Under the pieces are notes generated by a model. That model did no database searches. It saw only the letters and a program-made list of their open reading frames with translations, and was not told the origin of the DNA. This document shows positions 10,574 to 18,892 of a DNA stretch of 64,000 bases, one piece after another; position 1 is the first letter of the stretch, and the number at the start of each line of letters is the position of its first letter. The DNA comes from DASWJZ01 sp963814905 (lineage in GTDB: Bacteria > Pseudomonadota > Alphaproteobacteria > Rhizobiales > Afifellaceae). Both the position numbers and the translations under genes were made by a program. Location of the stretch: assembly GCA_963814905.1 (NCBI GenBank), contig CAWFEM010000003.1, positions 93,981 to 157,980 of the forward strand, written 5' to 3'.

Positions 10574-10666
10574 GGTCCAGTCGTCATCGGGGTTCGCCGC
10601 CGATATCGAAGCTCGGGGCATGAAAATCAAGCCGGCGGCGAAAATCCCGGCGACTTCGGGTGGGAG

Positions 10667-11725
10667 TCAGCGCGTGAGAAGCTGGGTCACCAGCTGGGCC
10701 GTATAGTTCACCGCCGGCACGACGCGGGCATAATTGATGCGCGTCGGGCCGATGACGCCGAGGACGCCGACCACCTGCTCGCTGGAATCGCGGAACGGCG
10801 CCACCACCAGCGAGGAGCCGGAAAGCGAGAACAGCTTATTCTCCGAACCGATGAAGATGCGCACGCCCTCGCCCTGCTCGGCGGCGCCGAGAATCTGGAT
10901 GATGTCCTTCTTGCTCTCCAGATCGTCGAAGAGAAGCCGCACACGCTCCAGGTCTTCCAGCGCCTTCACGTCACCGATCAAGTTCGACATGCCGCGCACG
11001 ATCAGCGTCGCCGCGTCCTCCGCCGCGCCCGACCAGGTGGCGACGCCCGCCTCGATGACGCGTTCCGTCAGCTTGTCGATCTCGTGACGGCGCTCCTCGC
11101 GCTGGCGCTCCAGCGAATCGCGCGCCTCGGCAAGCGTGCGGCCGCGATAGTGCGCGTTCAGATAGTTCGCCGCCTCAACCAGCGCCGAGGTCGGGAGGCC
11201 GCGCGGCGTATCGACGACACGGTTTTCCACCGCACCGTTTTCCGCCACCAGGACGACCAGCGCCCGCGTCGGCTCGATGCGCACGAACTCCACATGCTTC
11301 AGGCGGATGTCCTGCTTCGCCGCGAGCACCACACCGGCGCCACGCGACAGCGCGGAGAGCATGTGACCCGCTTCCGACAGCACGGTTTCCACCGAATCCG
11401 CCTGGCTGCCGGCGGCGATCTCGTGATCGATGTGCTGGCGCTCCTCGCTGGAGAGGTCGCCGACCTCCATCACCGAATCGATGAAGAAGCGCAGGCCGAG
11501 CTCCGTCGGCAGCCGGCCGGCGGAGGTGTGGGGCGCATAGATCAGCCCCATCTCCTCCAGGTCCGCCATCACGTTGCGGACCGAGGCGGGCGACAGCGCC
11601 GTCTGCAGGATGCGGCTGACATTGCGCGAGCCGACCGGATCGCCGGTCTCCAGGTAGGATTCGACGATTCGGCGGAAAATCTCGCGCGAGCGGTTGTCGA
11701 GTGCGGCGAGGCCGTCGGCGCGCAT
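10667..11725 (-). CDS. hrcA: Heat-inducible transcription repressor HrcA
   Basis: HrcA binds CIRCE operators at groESL and related heat-shock genes and is kept active by GroEL. The 352-residue protein has an N-terminal winged helix (about residues 5-70, SREIFRRIVESYLETGDPVG, then SPASVRNVMADLEEMGLI and HTSAGRLPTELG) and a C-terminal GAF-like domain ending in an IGPTRINYARVVPAV string. AAGGAG precedes ATG 11725. The open frame extends further upstream, but that part is not HrcA-like and overlaps rph. No CIRCE element (TTAGCACTC-N9-GAGTGCTAA) was seen in this window, so its targets are elsewhere. Confidence 0.96.
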   Translation of the reverse strand: MRADGLAALDNRSREIFRRIVESYLETGDPVGSRNVSRILQTALSPASVRNVMADLEEMGLIYAPHTSAGRLPTELGLRFFIDSVMEVGDLSSEERQHIDHEIAAGSQADSVETVLSEAGHMLSALSRGAGVVLAAKQDIRLKHVEFVRIEPTRALVVLVAENGAVENRVVDTPRGLPTSALVEAANYLNAHYRGRTLAEARDSLERQREERRHEIDKLTERVIEAGVATWSGAAEDAATLIVRGMSNLIGDVKALEDLERVRLLFDDLESKKDIIQILGAAEQGEGVRIFIGSENKLFSLSGSSLVVAPFRDSSEQVVGVLGVIGPTRINYARVVPAVNYTAQLVTQLLTR

Positions 11726-11849
11726 GTTTTTAAGCGTTCTCCTTGTGGCAACAGCCAAATATCGAAACGGCGGAGGGAGATGGCAAGTCTCCGCTTTACC
11801 GCGGTGACCACCCAGCTTAACACGCCCGCACAATAGCAAAGGAAGCCCG

Positions 11850-12563
11850 ATGCGACCCTCGAAACGTTCGTTGGACGAGCTGCGCCCGGTCACGCTCGAT
11901 CGCGGCTTCGCCAAGCATGCGGAGGGGTCGTGCCTGGTGCGCTTCGGCGACACGCATGTCCTGTGCGCGGCGAGCCTGGCGGAGCAGGTGCCGGGGTGGC
12001 TCAGGGGCGGCGGCAAGGGCTGGGTCACGGCCGAATACGGCATGCTGCCGCGCGCCACGCATGAGCGCATGCGGCGCGAGGCGGCGCTCGGCAAGCAGGG
12101 CGGCCGGACGCTCGAGATCCAGCGCCTGATCGGCCGCTCGCTCAGGGCCGTCGTCGACCTGAAGGCGCTCGGCGAGCGGCAGATCACGATCGACTGCGAC
12201 GTCATCCAGGCCGATGGGGGGACGCGTACCGCGGCGATCACCGGCGCCTGGGTGGCGCTCCACGACGCGCTCGCCTGGATGCGCGCGCGCAGCATGATCG
12301 GCGACGGCGTGCTTCTCGATCACGTCGCCGCGGTCTCTTCCGGCATCGTCAGCGGAAACGCCACGCTCGACCTCGATTATGAAGAGGACTCCAGTGCGGA
12401 GACCGACGCGAATTTCGTGATGACCGGCAGCGGCGGCATCGTGGAGGTGCAGGCGACCGCCGAGGGCGCGCCGTTCAGCGAAGCGGATTTCTCCAACCTC
12501 CTGCAACTCGCCCGCGCCGGCATCGCCCGGCTCGTCGACCTGCAGAAGCTCGCCGTGCTCTAG
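11850..12563 (+). CDS. rph: Ribonuclease PH
   Basis: A phosphate-dependent exoribonuclease that trims tRNA 3' ends. The 237-residue protein starts MRPSKRSLDELRPVTLDRGF and contains the family strings GKGWVTAEYGMLPRATHER and DCDVIQADGGTRTAAITGA. It is complete and of usual length. It is divergent from hrcA with a 124-base shared promoter region, and it is followed three bases later by rdgB. Its TAG stop lies in TAGAGCATGATCCGG, which looks like the edge of the dispersed repeat found elsewhere in the window. Confidence 0.97.
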   Translation: MRPSKRSLDELRPVTLDRGFAKHAEGSCLVRFGDTHVLCAASLAEQVPGWLRGGGKGWVTAEYGMLPRATHERMRREAALGKQGGRTLEIQRLIGRSLRAVVDLKALGERQITIDCDVIQADGGTRTAAITGAWVALHDALAWMRARSMIGDGVLLDHVAAVSSGIVSGNATLDLDYEEDSSAETDANFVMTGSGGIVEVQATAEGAPFSEADFSNLLQLARAGIARLVDLQKLAVL

Positions 12564-12566
12564 AGC

Positions 12567-13199
12567 ATGATCCGGCTGAAGCCCGGCCCGCTCGCGGTCG
12601 CGACTCACAATCGCGGCAAGATGCGCGAGATCATGGCGCTGCTCGCACCACACGGCATCGCGGTCAAATCAGCGGCGGACCTCGCCCTTCCCGAGCCGGA
12701 GGAGACGGGGACGACGTTCGCGGAAAACGCCATCCTGAAAGCGCGTGCCGCCGCCGATGCGTCCGGGCTCGTGGCGCTTGCCGACGATTCCGGGCTTGCC
12801 GTCGACGCGCTCGACGGCGCGCCGGGAATCTACTCGGCACGCTGGGCCGGCCCGTCCAAGGATTTCGGCGCGGCGATGCGCAGGATCGAGGATGAGCTCA
12901 ACGCCGCCGGCGCGACGACGCCGGAGAAGCGGCGCGCGCATTTCGTGGCAGTGCTCGCGGTGGCGACGCCGGAGGGAGAGGTGGAGACCTTCGGAGGCCG
13001 CGTCGACGGCACGATCGTCTGGCCGCCGCGCGGCGAGAACGGCTTCGGTTACGACCCGGTCTTCCGGCCGGACGGCCACAAGCTTACCTTCGGCGAGATG
13101 AGCGCAGAGCAGAAGCACGGCTCCGACATCGCGCCGCTCTCGCACCGGGCGCGCGCGATCAAGCTTTTCACGCGCCATTTTCTCCGCGAGGACGCATGA
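12567..13199 (+). CDS. rdgB: XTP/dITP diphosphatase (non-canonical purine NTP pyrophosphatase)
   Basis: The enzyme removes ITP, dITP and XTP from the nucleotide pool. The 210-residue protein has the family start AVATHNRGKMREI, the motifs ETGTTFAENAILKA and ADDSGLAVDALDGAPGIYSA, and the C-terminal GFGYDPVF. It is three bases after rph and overlaps hemW by the ATGA junction, so rph-rdgB-hemW form one operon. Its ATG appears to lie inside a remnant of the dispersed TAGAGCATGATC repeat. Confidence 0.96.
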   Translation: MIRLKPGPLAVATHNRGKMREIMALLAPHGIAVKSAADLALPEPEETGTTFAENAILKARAAADASGLVALADDSGLAVDALDGAPGIYSARWAGPSKDFGAAMRRIEDELNAAGATTPEKRRAHFVAVLAVATPEGEVETFGGRVDGTIVWPPRGENGFGYDPVFRPDGHKLTFGEMSAEQKHGSDIAPLSHRARAIKLFTRHFLREDA

Positions 13200-14395
13200 C
13201 GGGCGCCTCGCCCCGGCCGGAGATTTCCGTCCCGGAGTCGGAGACCGATTTCGGCGTCTACGTGCATTGGCCGTTCTGCGCGGCGAAGTGCCCTTATTGC
13301 GACTTCAACAGCCATGTCCGCCACACGCCGCCCGACGAGCCGCGCTTCGCCGCCGCCTTCGCGCGCGAGCTCCGGCATTTCGCCGCCCTCACCCCCGGCC
13401 GGCGCGTCACCTCCATCTTCCTCGGCGGCGGCACGCCATCGCTGATGCAGGCTTCGACGGTCGAGGCGATCCTCGACGCGATCGCCGCCAACTGGACGAT
13501 CGCGCCCGACGCGGAGGTAACGCTCGAAGCCAATCCCGGAAGCGTGGAGAAGGACCGCTTCCGCGGCTACCGGGTGGCGGGCGTGAACCGGCTCTCGCTC
13601 GGCGTGCAGTCGTTCGACGACGAGGCGCTGAAAGCGCTCGGGCGCATCCACAGCGCGGAGGAGGCTAGAGCGGCGATCGAGATCGCGCGCGCGACGTTTC
13701 CGCGGCTTTCCTTCGACCTGATCTATGCGCGCCCGGCGCAGACGCTCGCCGCCTGGGAGGCGGAGCTTCGCGAAGCGATCGCGCGCGCCGCCGACCATCT
13801 CTCGCTCTACCAGCTCACCATCGAGCCGGAGACGCCCTTCTTCCGCCTGCACGAAGCCGGCAAGCTCGTCATCCCCGATCCGGAACGCGCCGCCGCGTTC
13901 TACACGCTGACGCAGGACGTGACGGAGGCGCACGGCCTCCCGGCCTACGAGATCTCCAACCACGCCGCGCCCGGCGCGGAATCGCGCCACAATCTCACCT
14001 ATTGGCGCTATCGCGACTATGTCGGCGTCGGCCCCGGCGCGCACGGCCGCATCGACGTCGCGGGAGAACGCCGCGCCACGATGAGCGAGAAAAACCCCGA
14101 GAGCTGGCTTGAGCGGGTGGAGCGCGACGGGCACGGGCTCGTCGTCGACGAGAGCCTGACGCTTGAGGACGCGGCCGACGAGATGCTGCTGATGGGGCTC
14201 CGGCTCCGCGAAGGCTTCGCGGTCGAGCGCTATCGCGCCCTCTCAGGGCACGGCTTCGCGCCGGCGCGGCTCTCCTTCCTGACCGGCCATGGCTTCATCG
14301 AGGTGCTCTCCGGACCGGCCGGCGAGGGGCGGCTCCGCACCACCCGGGACGGCTGGCTGGTGCTCGATTCCGTCGTCGCCGATCTCGCCGCCTGA
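13196..14395 (+). CDS. hemW: HemW-type radical SAM heme chaperone
   Basis: A 399-residue radical SAM protein with the iron-sulphur cluster cysteines at 28, 32 and 35 (FCAAKCPYCDFNSH). The CPYCDFNSH form is typical of HemW rather than HemN, and the protein is shorter than HemN. HemW binds heme and helps insert it into respiratory enzymes; many database entries wrongly call it coproporphyrinogen III oxidase. It has the later strings GGGTPS, NPGS and GVQSFDDEAL. Its start overlaps the rdgB stop. Confidence 0.92.
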   Translation: MTGASPRPEISVPESETDFGVYVHWPFCAAKCPYCDFNSHVRHTPPDEPRFAAAFARELRHFAALTPGRRVTSIFLGGGTPSLMQASTVEAILDAIAANWTIAPDAEVTLEANPGSVEKDRFRGYRVAGVNRLSLGVQSFDDEALKALGRIHSAEEARAAIEIARATFPRLSFDLIYARPAQTLAAWEAELREAIARAADHLSLYQLTIEPETPFFRLHEAGKLVIPDPERAAAFYTLTQDVTEAHGLPAYEISNHAAPGAESRHNLTYWRYRDYVGVGPGAHGRIDVAGERRATMSEKNPESWLERVERDGHGLVVDESLTLEDAADEMLLMGLRLREGFAVERYRALSGHGFAPARLSFLTGHGFIEVLSGPAGEGRLRTTRDGWLVLDSVVADLAA

Positions 14396-14581
14396 GCCTC
14401 CCAGCCTGAGCCTCCCCGCCTGCATCGAGGCCGCTGCCTCTTCGTTTCGACACGATCCTGTCCAAGAAGTGCCGTGCACTTCACGGGATATTTCCCGGGA
14501 AACCCGCGCTTCGCTCAGGCGTTGGCGTGGGGTGGGAACAACAGCAGGCCGCCCGCGGGCGGTGCGTAAATGGAGGTCGAC

Positions 14582-14857
14582 ATGCGTCTCATCGCTCGCT
14601 TCGCCATTCTAGGCGTACTCATCGCCGCTCCAGCCTCCGCGATGGCCTTCGTGTGGCCGTTCGCTCGGCCGAGCATCCCGGAACAGGACGCGCGCATGAT
14701 CGCCATGGATCACGGCGTGTCGACGATCACCGATATCGACGGGACGCTCGACGCCGACTGGCACATTACGGGGACTGACGACTGGGGCCATGACGTCGAA
14801 CTCGTCATCGACGGCAGGACGGGCGAGATCGAACGCGCCGAGATGGAATCCAACTGA
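14582..14857 (+). CDS. Small exported PepSY-domain protein
   Basis: A 91-residue protein with a signal peptide (MRLIARFAILGVLIAAPASA) and a single PepSY-like unit (DWHITGTDDWGHDVELVIDG, then RTGEIER). GGAGGT at 14573-14578 lies four bases before ATG 14582, and the in-frame ATG at 14570 overlaps that site, so 14582 is the start. It is periplasmic by prediction. Single PepSY proteins are thought to bind or restrain proteases, but no role is established for this one. It is followed by a strong hairpin. Confidence 0.75.
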   Translation: MRLIARFAILGVLIAAPASAMAFVWPFARPSIPEQDARMIAMDHGVSTITDIDGTLDADWHITGTDDWGHDVELVIDGRTGEIERAEMESN

Positions 14858-14892
14858 TCCGTTTGATCCGTTCAAGGCGGGTCGGAATAGCG

Positions 14893-14918
14893 AAGGGCCG
14901 CCCCGAGGGGCGGCCCTT
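14893..14918 (+). terminator. Strong hairpin after the PepSY gene
   Basis: A perfect 12-base stem (AAGGGCCGCCCC at 14893-14904 with GGGGCGGCCCTT at 14907-14918) has only two bases between its arms, so a few inner pairs must open to form the loop. It lies 35 bases after the stop. No T-run follows (CCATTG), so it may act with Rho. The rest of the gap from 14919 to 15200 shows no coding frame, RNA or repeat I can support. Confidence 0.55.
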
Positions 14919-15200
14919 CCATTGTCGGTCCGCGGTGGGTTCGCGGCCTTGCCGTTTTTCAGGCGGCGCGGATCCCGTCAGAGGCGAGAGTCCAGGTCCG
15001 TAAATCCCGTGACCGCGGGGAATGACAATGAGACACTGGATCACCTCCTTTCCGTTGTTGATGGGAGCCCCAATCTGGATGCTTCGAACGATTCGCGCAA
15101 GACCGCCCGCCGTGAGGCGAGGATTTTCCCAGAAGCGTGCTGAAACAGCCGCGGATGGCGGTCTTGGAGGGCCTAAAGCCGGGCTCTATCTCGTCGTTTT

Positions 15201-15309
15201 AGCAGGATCTTTTCCGACCTTGCTTCGCCCCTCGAAGCGGGCTTCGCGAAGGCGGGAGACCGGCGTCCACCCCGGATCGGACCCGGGGCGTGCTTTTCGG
15301 ATGCTCTAG
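15201..15309 (-). repeat. Dispersed hairpin repeat, copy A (with internal insertion)
   Basis: Read on the minus strand from the infA stop codon, this begins TAGAGCATCCGAAAAGC and ends in CGGAAAAGATCCTGCT. Between the two arms is about 60 bases of extra sequence, including a nested hairpin (CCCCGGATC...GGGTCCGGGG-like, 15270-15287) that copy D also has. The infA stop codon TAG is part of the repeat edge. Confidence 0.65.
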
Positions 15310-15587
15310 CGGCGGCGGAACGGCCTGCGCGGCGGCGGCCGGGTTCCCGGCGAGGTGGAGGCGCGCTCGTCCTTGTGGCGGAACACCAGGCGGCCCTTCT
15401 CCAGGTCGTAGGGCGACATCTCGACCGTCACGCGGTCGCCGGCGAGCGTCTTGATGCGGTGCTTCTTCATGCGGCCCGCCGTGTAGGCGATGATCTCGTG
15501 GCCGGTATCCAGCTTCACCCGGAAGCGCGCGTCGGGCAGCAGCTCGGTCACGAGCCCTTCCAGTGTGATTAGCTCTTCCTTTGCCAT
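15306..15587 (-). CDS. infA: Translation initiation factor IF-1 with a basic C-terminal tail
   Basis: IF-1 binds the ribosomal A site during initiation. Residues 1-72 form the usual S1/OB fold (MAKEELITLEGLVTELLPDA, then RFRVKLDTGHEIIAYTAGRM and MSPYDLEKGRLVFRHK). After that comes a 21-residue Pro/Arg-rich tail (TRPPPRRPFRRR at the end) absent from the 72-residue E. coli protein but found in some Hyphomicrobiales paralogues. These genomes often also hold a standard infA, so this may be the second copy. The stop codon lies within the edge of a dispersed repeat. Confidence 0.92.
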   Translation of the reverse strand: MAKEELITLEGLVTELLPDARFRVKLDTGHEIIAYTAGRMKKHRIKTLAGDRVTVEMSPYDLEKGRLVFRHKDERASTSPGTRPPPRRPFRRR

Positions 15588-15684
15588 CCGATAAATATTT
15601 TCCTCTTCGTGCGGGCCACCGCCGTGTCGGCGATGGCCATCTTAACACGGAAAGCGGCGGGGCGCCGCTCCCGGAGAGCGGGCG

Positions 15685-15894
15685 TCAGACCTGCTGCAGG
15701 TTGGAGGCGGCGTCCTTGCCGGAGCGGCGGTCGACTTCGACGTCGAAGCCGATCTTCTGGCCCTCCACGAGGCCGCGCATGCCGGCGCGCTCAATCGCGG
15801 TCGCGTGGACGAAGACGTCCTTGCCGCCGTCGTCGGGCTGAATAAAGCCAAAGCCCTTCTGGCTGTTATAGAATTTCACGGTGCCCGTGCGCAT
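15685..15894 (-). CDS. Cold-shock domain protein (CspA family)
   Basis: A 69-residue single cold-shock domain that binds single-stranded RNA and DNA. The RNA-binding motifs are KGFGFI (about residues 13-18) and DVFVH (about 26-30). ATG 15894 is chosen because AAGGAC lies upstream and the product has the usual CSP length; the longer frame upstream is not CSP-like. It has its own upstream region (15895-16122) and the same direction as infA. CspA-type genes often have regulatory leaders, but I see no defined thermosensor structure here. Confidence 0.93.
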   Translation of the reverse strand: MRTGTVKFYNSQKGFGFIQPDDGGKDVFVHATAIERAGMRGLVEGQKIGFDVEVDRRSGKDAASNLQQV

Positions 15895-16122
15895 GGATAG
15901 TCCTTTCGAAAGTCGGTATGCACGTGGAACAGGTCGCTGTTCTTGCAGCCCGTTCGGTTCAGTCGAGTTTGGAAGAGAGTTCTGAACGTGCGCCCGCATG
16001 AGCGAAGGCGATACGGCCCAGGTCGTCCGGCCAAAGTCGATCGGGCGCGATATGGGCGATTTCGACGAAAATGGCAAGGCGGAGCATCATCTTCCGCCTA
16101 ACTGCAACTTCGCGCGCACCTG

Positions 16123-16168
16123 GGCGGATTCTTCCGAAAACCGGTTCCACTTTCGGTCCGATGCTCTA
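16123..16168 (-). repeat. Dispersed hairpin repeat, copy B
   Basis: On the minus strand this starts with the stop codon of the lipoprotein gene (TAGAGCATCGGACCGAAAG) and continues through TGGAACCGGTTTTCGG. The arms CCGAAAG and TTTCGG pair. It has the same orientation and 3'-end position as the other copies. Confidence 0.65.
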
Positions 16169-17353
16169 ACCCCCCGCGGCGAAACTCCGGGAGGCCGGCG
16201 CGATGAGACGCGAGCCCGATCCCGTCACCTCGTAGACGGCAAGCCGGCGCTCGGTGAAGCCGGAGGGCAGGAAGCGGAAGATGCCGTCGATACCGGCGAA
16301 ACCGTTCGGGTTCGTCATCACCGAGACCTGGAAGCGGCTCTCGCCATATTGGCGCACAAGGCCGGCTGCGAGCACGGTGGCGTCGTAGGCGAGCGTGGCG
16401 TTGCGCGGCGGCGGCGCGCCGTAGGCCGCCTGATAGCGACGCGCGAATTCCTCGAAGCCGCGCCGGTCGGGCGAGGGGTACCAGCTTCCAACCAGCGCGG
16501 CGTTGTTCAGGATGCGCGTGTCGTCCCACTGGCCGGAGCCGAGGAACTTCACCCGGTCGCGGTTGACGCCGTCGGCGGCGAGCTCCGCCGCGATGGTCGG
16601 CACCACGTCGCCGGCGTCGGGGATCAGAAGCGCATCGATCTGCGGCGCGACCTGCGCGATCGCCGCTGCCTTGGCGCGGATGTCTTCGGCGTTCGGCTGG
16701 TAGGACTGGATGGAGAGGATGCGGCCGCCCGACGCCGCGACGGCGCGGCGGAACGCGCCTTCAACCACCGCGCCATAGGTGTTCGCCGGGAGAAGTGCCG
16801 CGAAGGAGCGGCGCCCCTGGCTCGCCGAATAGGAGACGATGCGGGTCACGTCGTCGGTCGGAAGGAAGCTCAGGAGATAGACGCCTGGCGCGGCGACGCT
16901 TGCGTCGGAGGAGAAGGCGACGACCGGGACGCCGGCCGTCCGCGCCTGCGGTGCGATCGCGGAAACTTCGCTCGCGAAGACCGGGCCGAGGATGATCTCA
17001 GACCCCTGCGTGAGTGCGGTACCGATCGCCGCGCGCGCGCCATCCGGCGTGCCGCGCGTGTCGTAGACGGCGATCTGGATTCCGGAGTTGGGAAAATCGT
17101 TGACCGCCAGCTCGGCGGCATTGCGGAAGGCGCGCGCGGTCGCCGCGCCGTTTCCGCGCGCGCCCTGCGGCAGGAGCAGCGCCACCTTGACGCCGCCTGA
17201 GCCGATGACCGTGCTGTTCGCCCCGCCGGTCGCCCCGCGACCGAAATTGCCGAGATTGACGCTCGAGCAGGCCGACAGCATTGCCGCCACGGCCACGCAT
17301 CCGAAAATGCGCAGGGCGCGGCCTATTCCCGATGACGGGCCGCAGCGTGACAA
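16166..17353 (-). CDS. LppC/LpoA-family lipoprotein, penicillin-binding protein activator
   Basis: A lipoprotein with an N-terminal signal and lipobox LSAC, followed by a Gly/Ser-rich linker and a type I periplasmic binding fold (VKVALLLPQGARGNGAATAR, later GAFRRAVAASGGRI). The LppC family is related to E. coli LpoA, an outer-membrane activator of penicillin-binding protein 1A, though alphaproteobacterial members are often listed as Leu/Ile/Val-binding-like. TTG 17353 sits seven bases after AAGGAG; GTG 17359 is the alternative. It is divergent from rsmI, a conserved alphaproteobacterial arrangement with yraN and gshB. Confidence 0.82.
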   Translation of the reverse strand: MSRCGPSSGIGRALRIFGCVAVAAMLSACSSVNLGNFGRGATGGANSTVIGSGGVKVALLLPQGARGNGAATARAFRNAAELAVNDFPNSGIQIAVYDTRGTPDGARAAIGTALTQGSEIILGPVFASEVSAIAPQARTAGVPVVAFSSDASVAAPGVYLLSFLPTDDVTRIVSYSASQGRRSFAALLPANTYGAVVEGAFRRAVAASGGRILSIQSYQPNAEDIRAKAAAIAQVAPQIDALLIPDAGDVVPTIAAELAADGVNRDRVKFLGSGQWDDTRILNNAALVGSWYPSPDRRGFEEFARRYQAAYGAPPPRNATLAYDATVLAAGLVRQYGESRFQVSVMTNPNGFAGIDGIFRFLPSGFTERRLAVYEVTGSGSRLIAPASRSFAAGG

Positions 17354-17467
17354 GTGCACGCTCCTTTCTTAGCCTTGAGCGGCAAAGGTCGAGGCTACGG
17401 AGAATTCCGGCGAGCGGCAAGCAAAAGGGCCCGCCGCGAAGGCCCGCTGCCAAGGATTCACGGGAAA

Positions 17468-18379
17468 ATGGCGAAGAGCGATCCGGCGGCGAACGAGGCG
17501 AAGCGCGGCTATCTGATACGCGGCGCGTTCTTCCCCGCTTCCGCCCTTCCGCCTGGCCTTTATGTCGTCGCGACGCCGATCGGCAATCTCTCCGACGTGA
17601 CCTTGCGCGCGCTCGACACGCTTGCCGGCGCCGATCTCGTCGCCTGCGAGGATACGCGCGTCACCCGGCGGCTGCTCGACCGCTACGGCATCTCCGCGAA
17701 GGTCACGTCCTATCACGAGCATAGCGGCGAGGGCGCGCACCGGCGTCTTCTCGACGCGCTCGCGGAAGGGAAGAGCGTGGCGCTCGTCTCCGACGCCGGC
17801 ACGCCGCTTCTCTCCGATCCGGGCGCAGCACTCGTCGCCGACGGGGCGGCGGCAGGGCATCGCGTGGTGCCGATCCCCGGTGCATCGGCAATCGCAGCGA
17901 CGCTTTCCGCCGCGGGGCTTTCGACCGACGCGTTCCTCTTCGTCGGCTTCCCGCCGACGAAATCGTCGGCGCGGCGCAAGCGCTTCGAGACCTTCACCTC
18001 GGTGCCGGCGACGCTTGTCTTCTTCGAATCGCCGAATCGCGTCGCCGCGTTTCTCGCCGACGCCTGCGCGATCTTCGGCGGCGAGCGCCGCGTCACGCTC
18101 TGCCGCGAGGTGACGAAGATCCACGAGACGTTCGATCGCGGCACGCTTGCCGAGCTTGCCGCGCGCTACGCCGACGCTTCGGTCAAGGGCGAGGTCGTGA
18201 TCATCATCGCGCCGCCTGAGCCGCGCGATGCGATGGCGGAGATCGATATCGACGCAGCGCTCCGCGACGCGCTTCAGACGATGGGCGTGAAGGAGGCGGC
18301 GCAATCCGTCGCCGCGCTGACCGGTCTTTCGCGCCGTGATCTTTACGCCCGCGCGCTGACGCTGAAGGGCGGCGGCTGA
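17468..18379 (+). CDS. rsmI: 16S rRNA 2'-O-methyltransferase RsmI (C1402)
   Basis: This 303-residue SAM-dependent tetrapyrrole-methylase-fold enzyme modifies C1402 in the ribosomal decoding centre. The family strings are LYVVATPIGNLSDVTLRALD, EDTRVTRRLLDRYGI, SDAGTPLLSDPG and VPIPGASA. ATG 17468 gives the usual length; the upstream frame extension overlaps the divergent lipoprotein gene and is not conserved. Its stop overlaps the yraN start (TGATG). Confidence 0.95.
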   Translation: MAKSDPAANEAKRGYLIRGAFFPASALPPGLYVVATPIGNLSDVTLRALDTLAGADLVACEDTRVTRRLLDRYGISAKVTSYHEHSGEGAHRRLLDALAEGKSVALVSDAGTPLLSDPGAALVADGAAAGHRVVPIPGASAIAATLSAAGLSTDAFLFVGFPPTKSSARRKRFETFTSVPATLVFFESPNRVAAFLADACAIFGGERRVTLCREVTKIHETFDRGTLAELAARYADASVKGEVVIIIAPPEPRDAMAEIDIDAALRDALQTMGVKEAAQSVAALTGLSRRDLYARALTLKGGG

Positions 18380-18789
18380 TGGGGTCCAGCCGCCCTGCCC
18401 GCGCGCACGACGCGACGGCAAAGCGCCGCGCCGCCTATCGCCATGGCCATCTCGCAGAGACAGCCGCTCTGCTCCTGCTTCTCGCCAAGGGCTATCGCCC
18501 GCTGGCGCGCCGCTACAAGACGCCGCTCGGGGAGGTCGACCTTGTCGTGAAGCGTGGTCGCCTGATCGCCTTCGTCGAGGTGAAAGCGCGCGCGCTTCAG
18601 CGGGACGCACTGGAATCGGTCGGGGCGCAGTCGGAGAGACGCATCGCCGACGCGGCCGATCTGTGGCTTGCGAGGCACCCCGCCGCATCCGGCCACGACC
18701 TCCGCTACGACATGGTGATCGTGCAGCCGTGGCGCCTGCCGCGCCATATCCCCGACGCGTTCCGCCCAGGCTTCAGCAAGGTCTGGTGA
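18379..18789 (+). CDS. yraN: UPF0102 family protein YraN (nuclease fold)
   Basis: A 136-residue protein with the restriction-endonuclease-like core of the YraN family: AYRHGHLAETAALLLLLAKG, then GEVDLVVKRGRLIAFVEVKA. The D-x(n)-E-V-K arrangement is the predicted metal site. The biological role is not established. It overlaps rsmI at the start and precedes gshB by about 100 bases, matching the conserved rsmI-yraN-gshB order. Confidence 0.9.
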   Translation: MGSSRPARAHDATAKRRAAYRHGHLAETAALLLLLAKGYRPLARRYKTPLGEVDLVVKRGRLIAFVEVKARALQRDALESVGAQSERRIADAADLWLARHPAASGHDLRYDMVIVQPWRLPRHIPDAFRPGFSKVW

Positions 18790-18892
18790 TCGCCCAAGGT
18801 CACGGTGTGACATTGCCTTCATGGCGCGGGATGTCTAACTCCGCATCCCGCGCCGCCCGCGTGGCCCGCGCGATCCAGGACAGGTGCCCGGC

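Noticed and set aside
10667..11849. CIRCE operator near hrcA-grpE
   Set aside because: No TTAGCACTC-N9-GAGTGCTAA inverted repeat was found in the hrcA-rph gap or elsewhere in the window.
14919..15200. Possible small RNA gene in the PepSY-infA gap
   Set aside because: No promoter, conserved fold or terminator pair could be supported by eye; the gap looks like degenerate intergenic sequence.
15916..15931. GTATGCACGTGGAACA, parS-like
   Set aside because: Only one half matches the parS consensus (about 12 of 16), it lies in the cspA leader 15 kb from the other sites, and the other half is lost.
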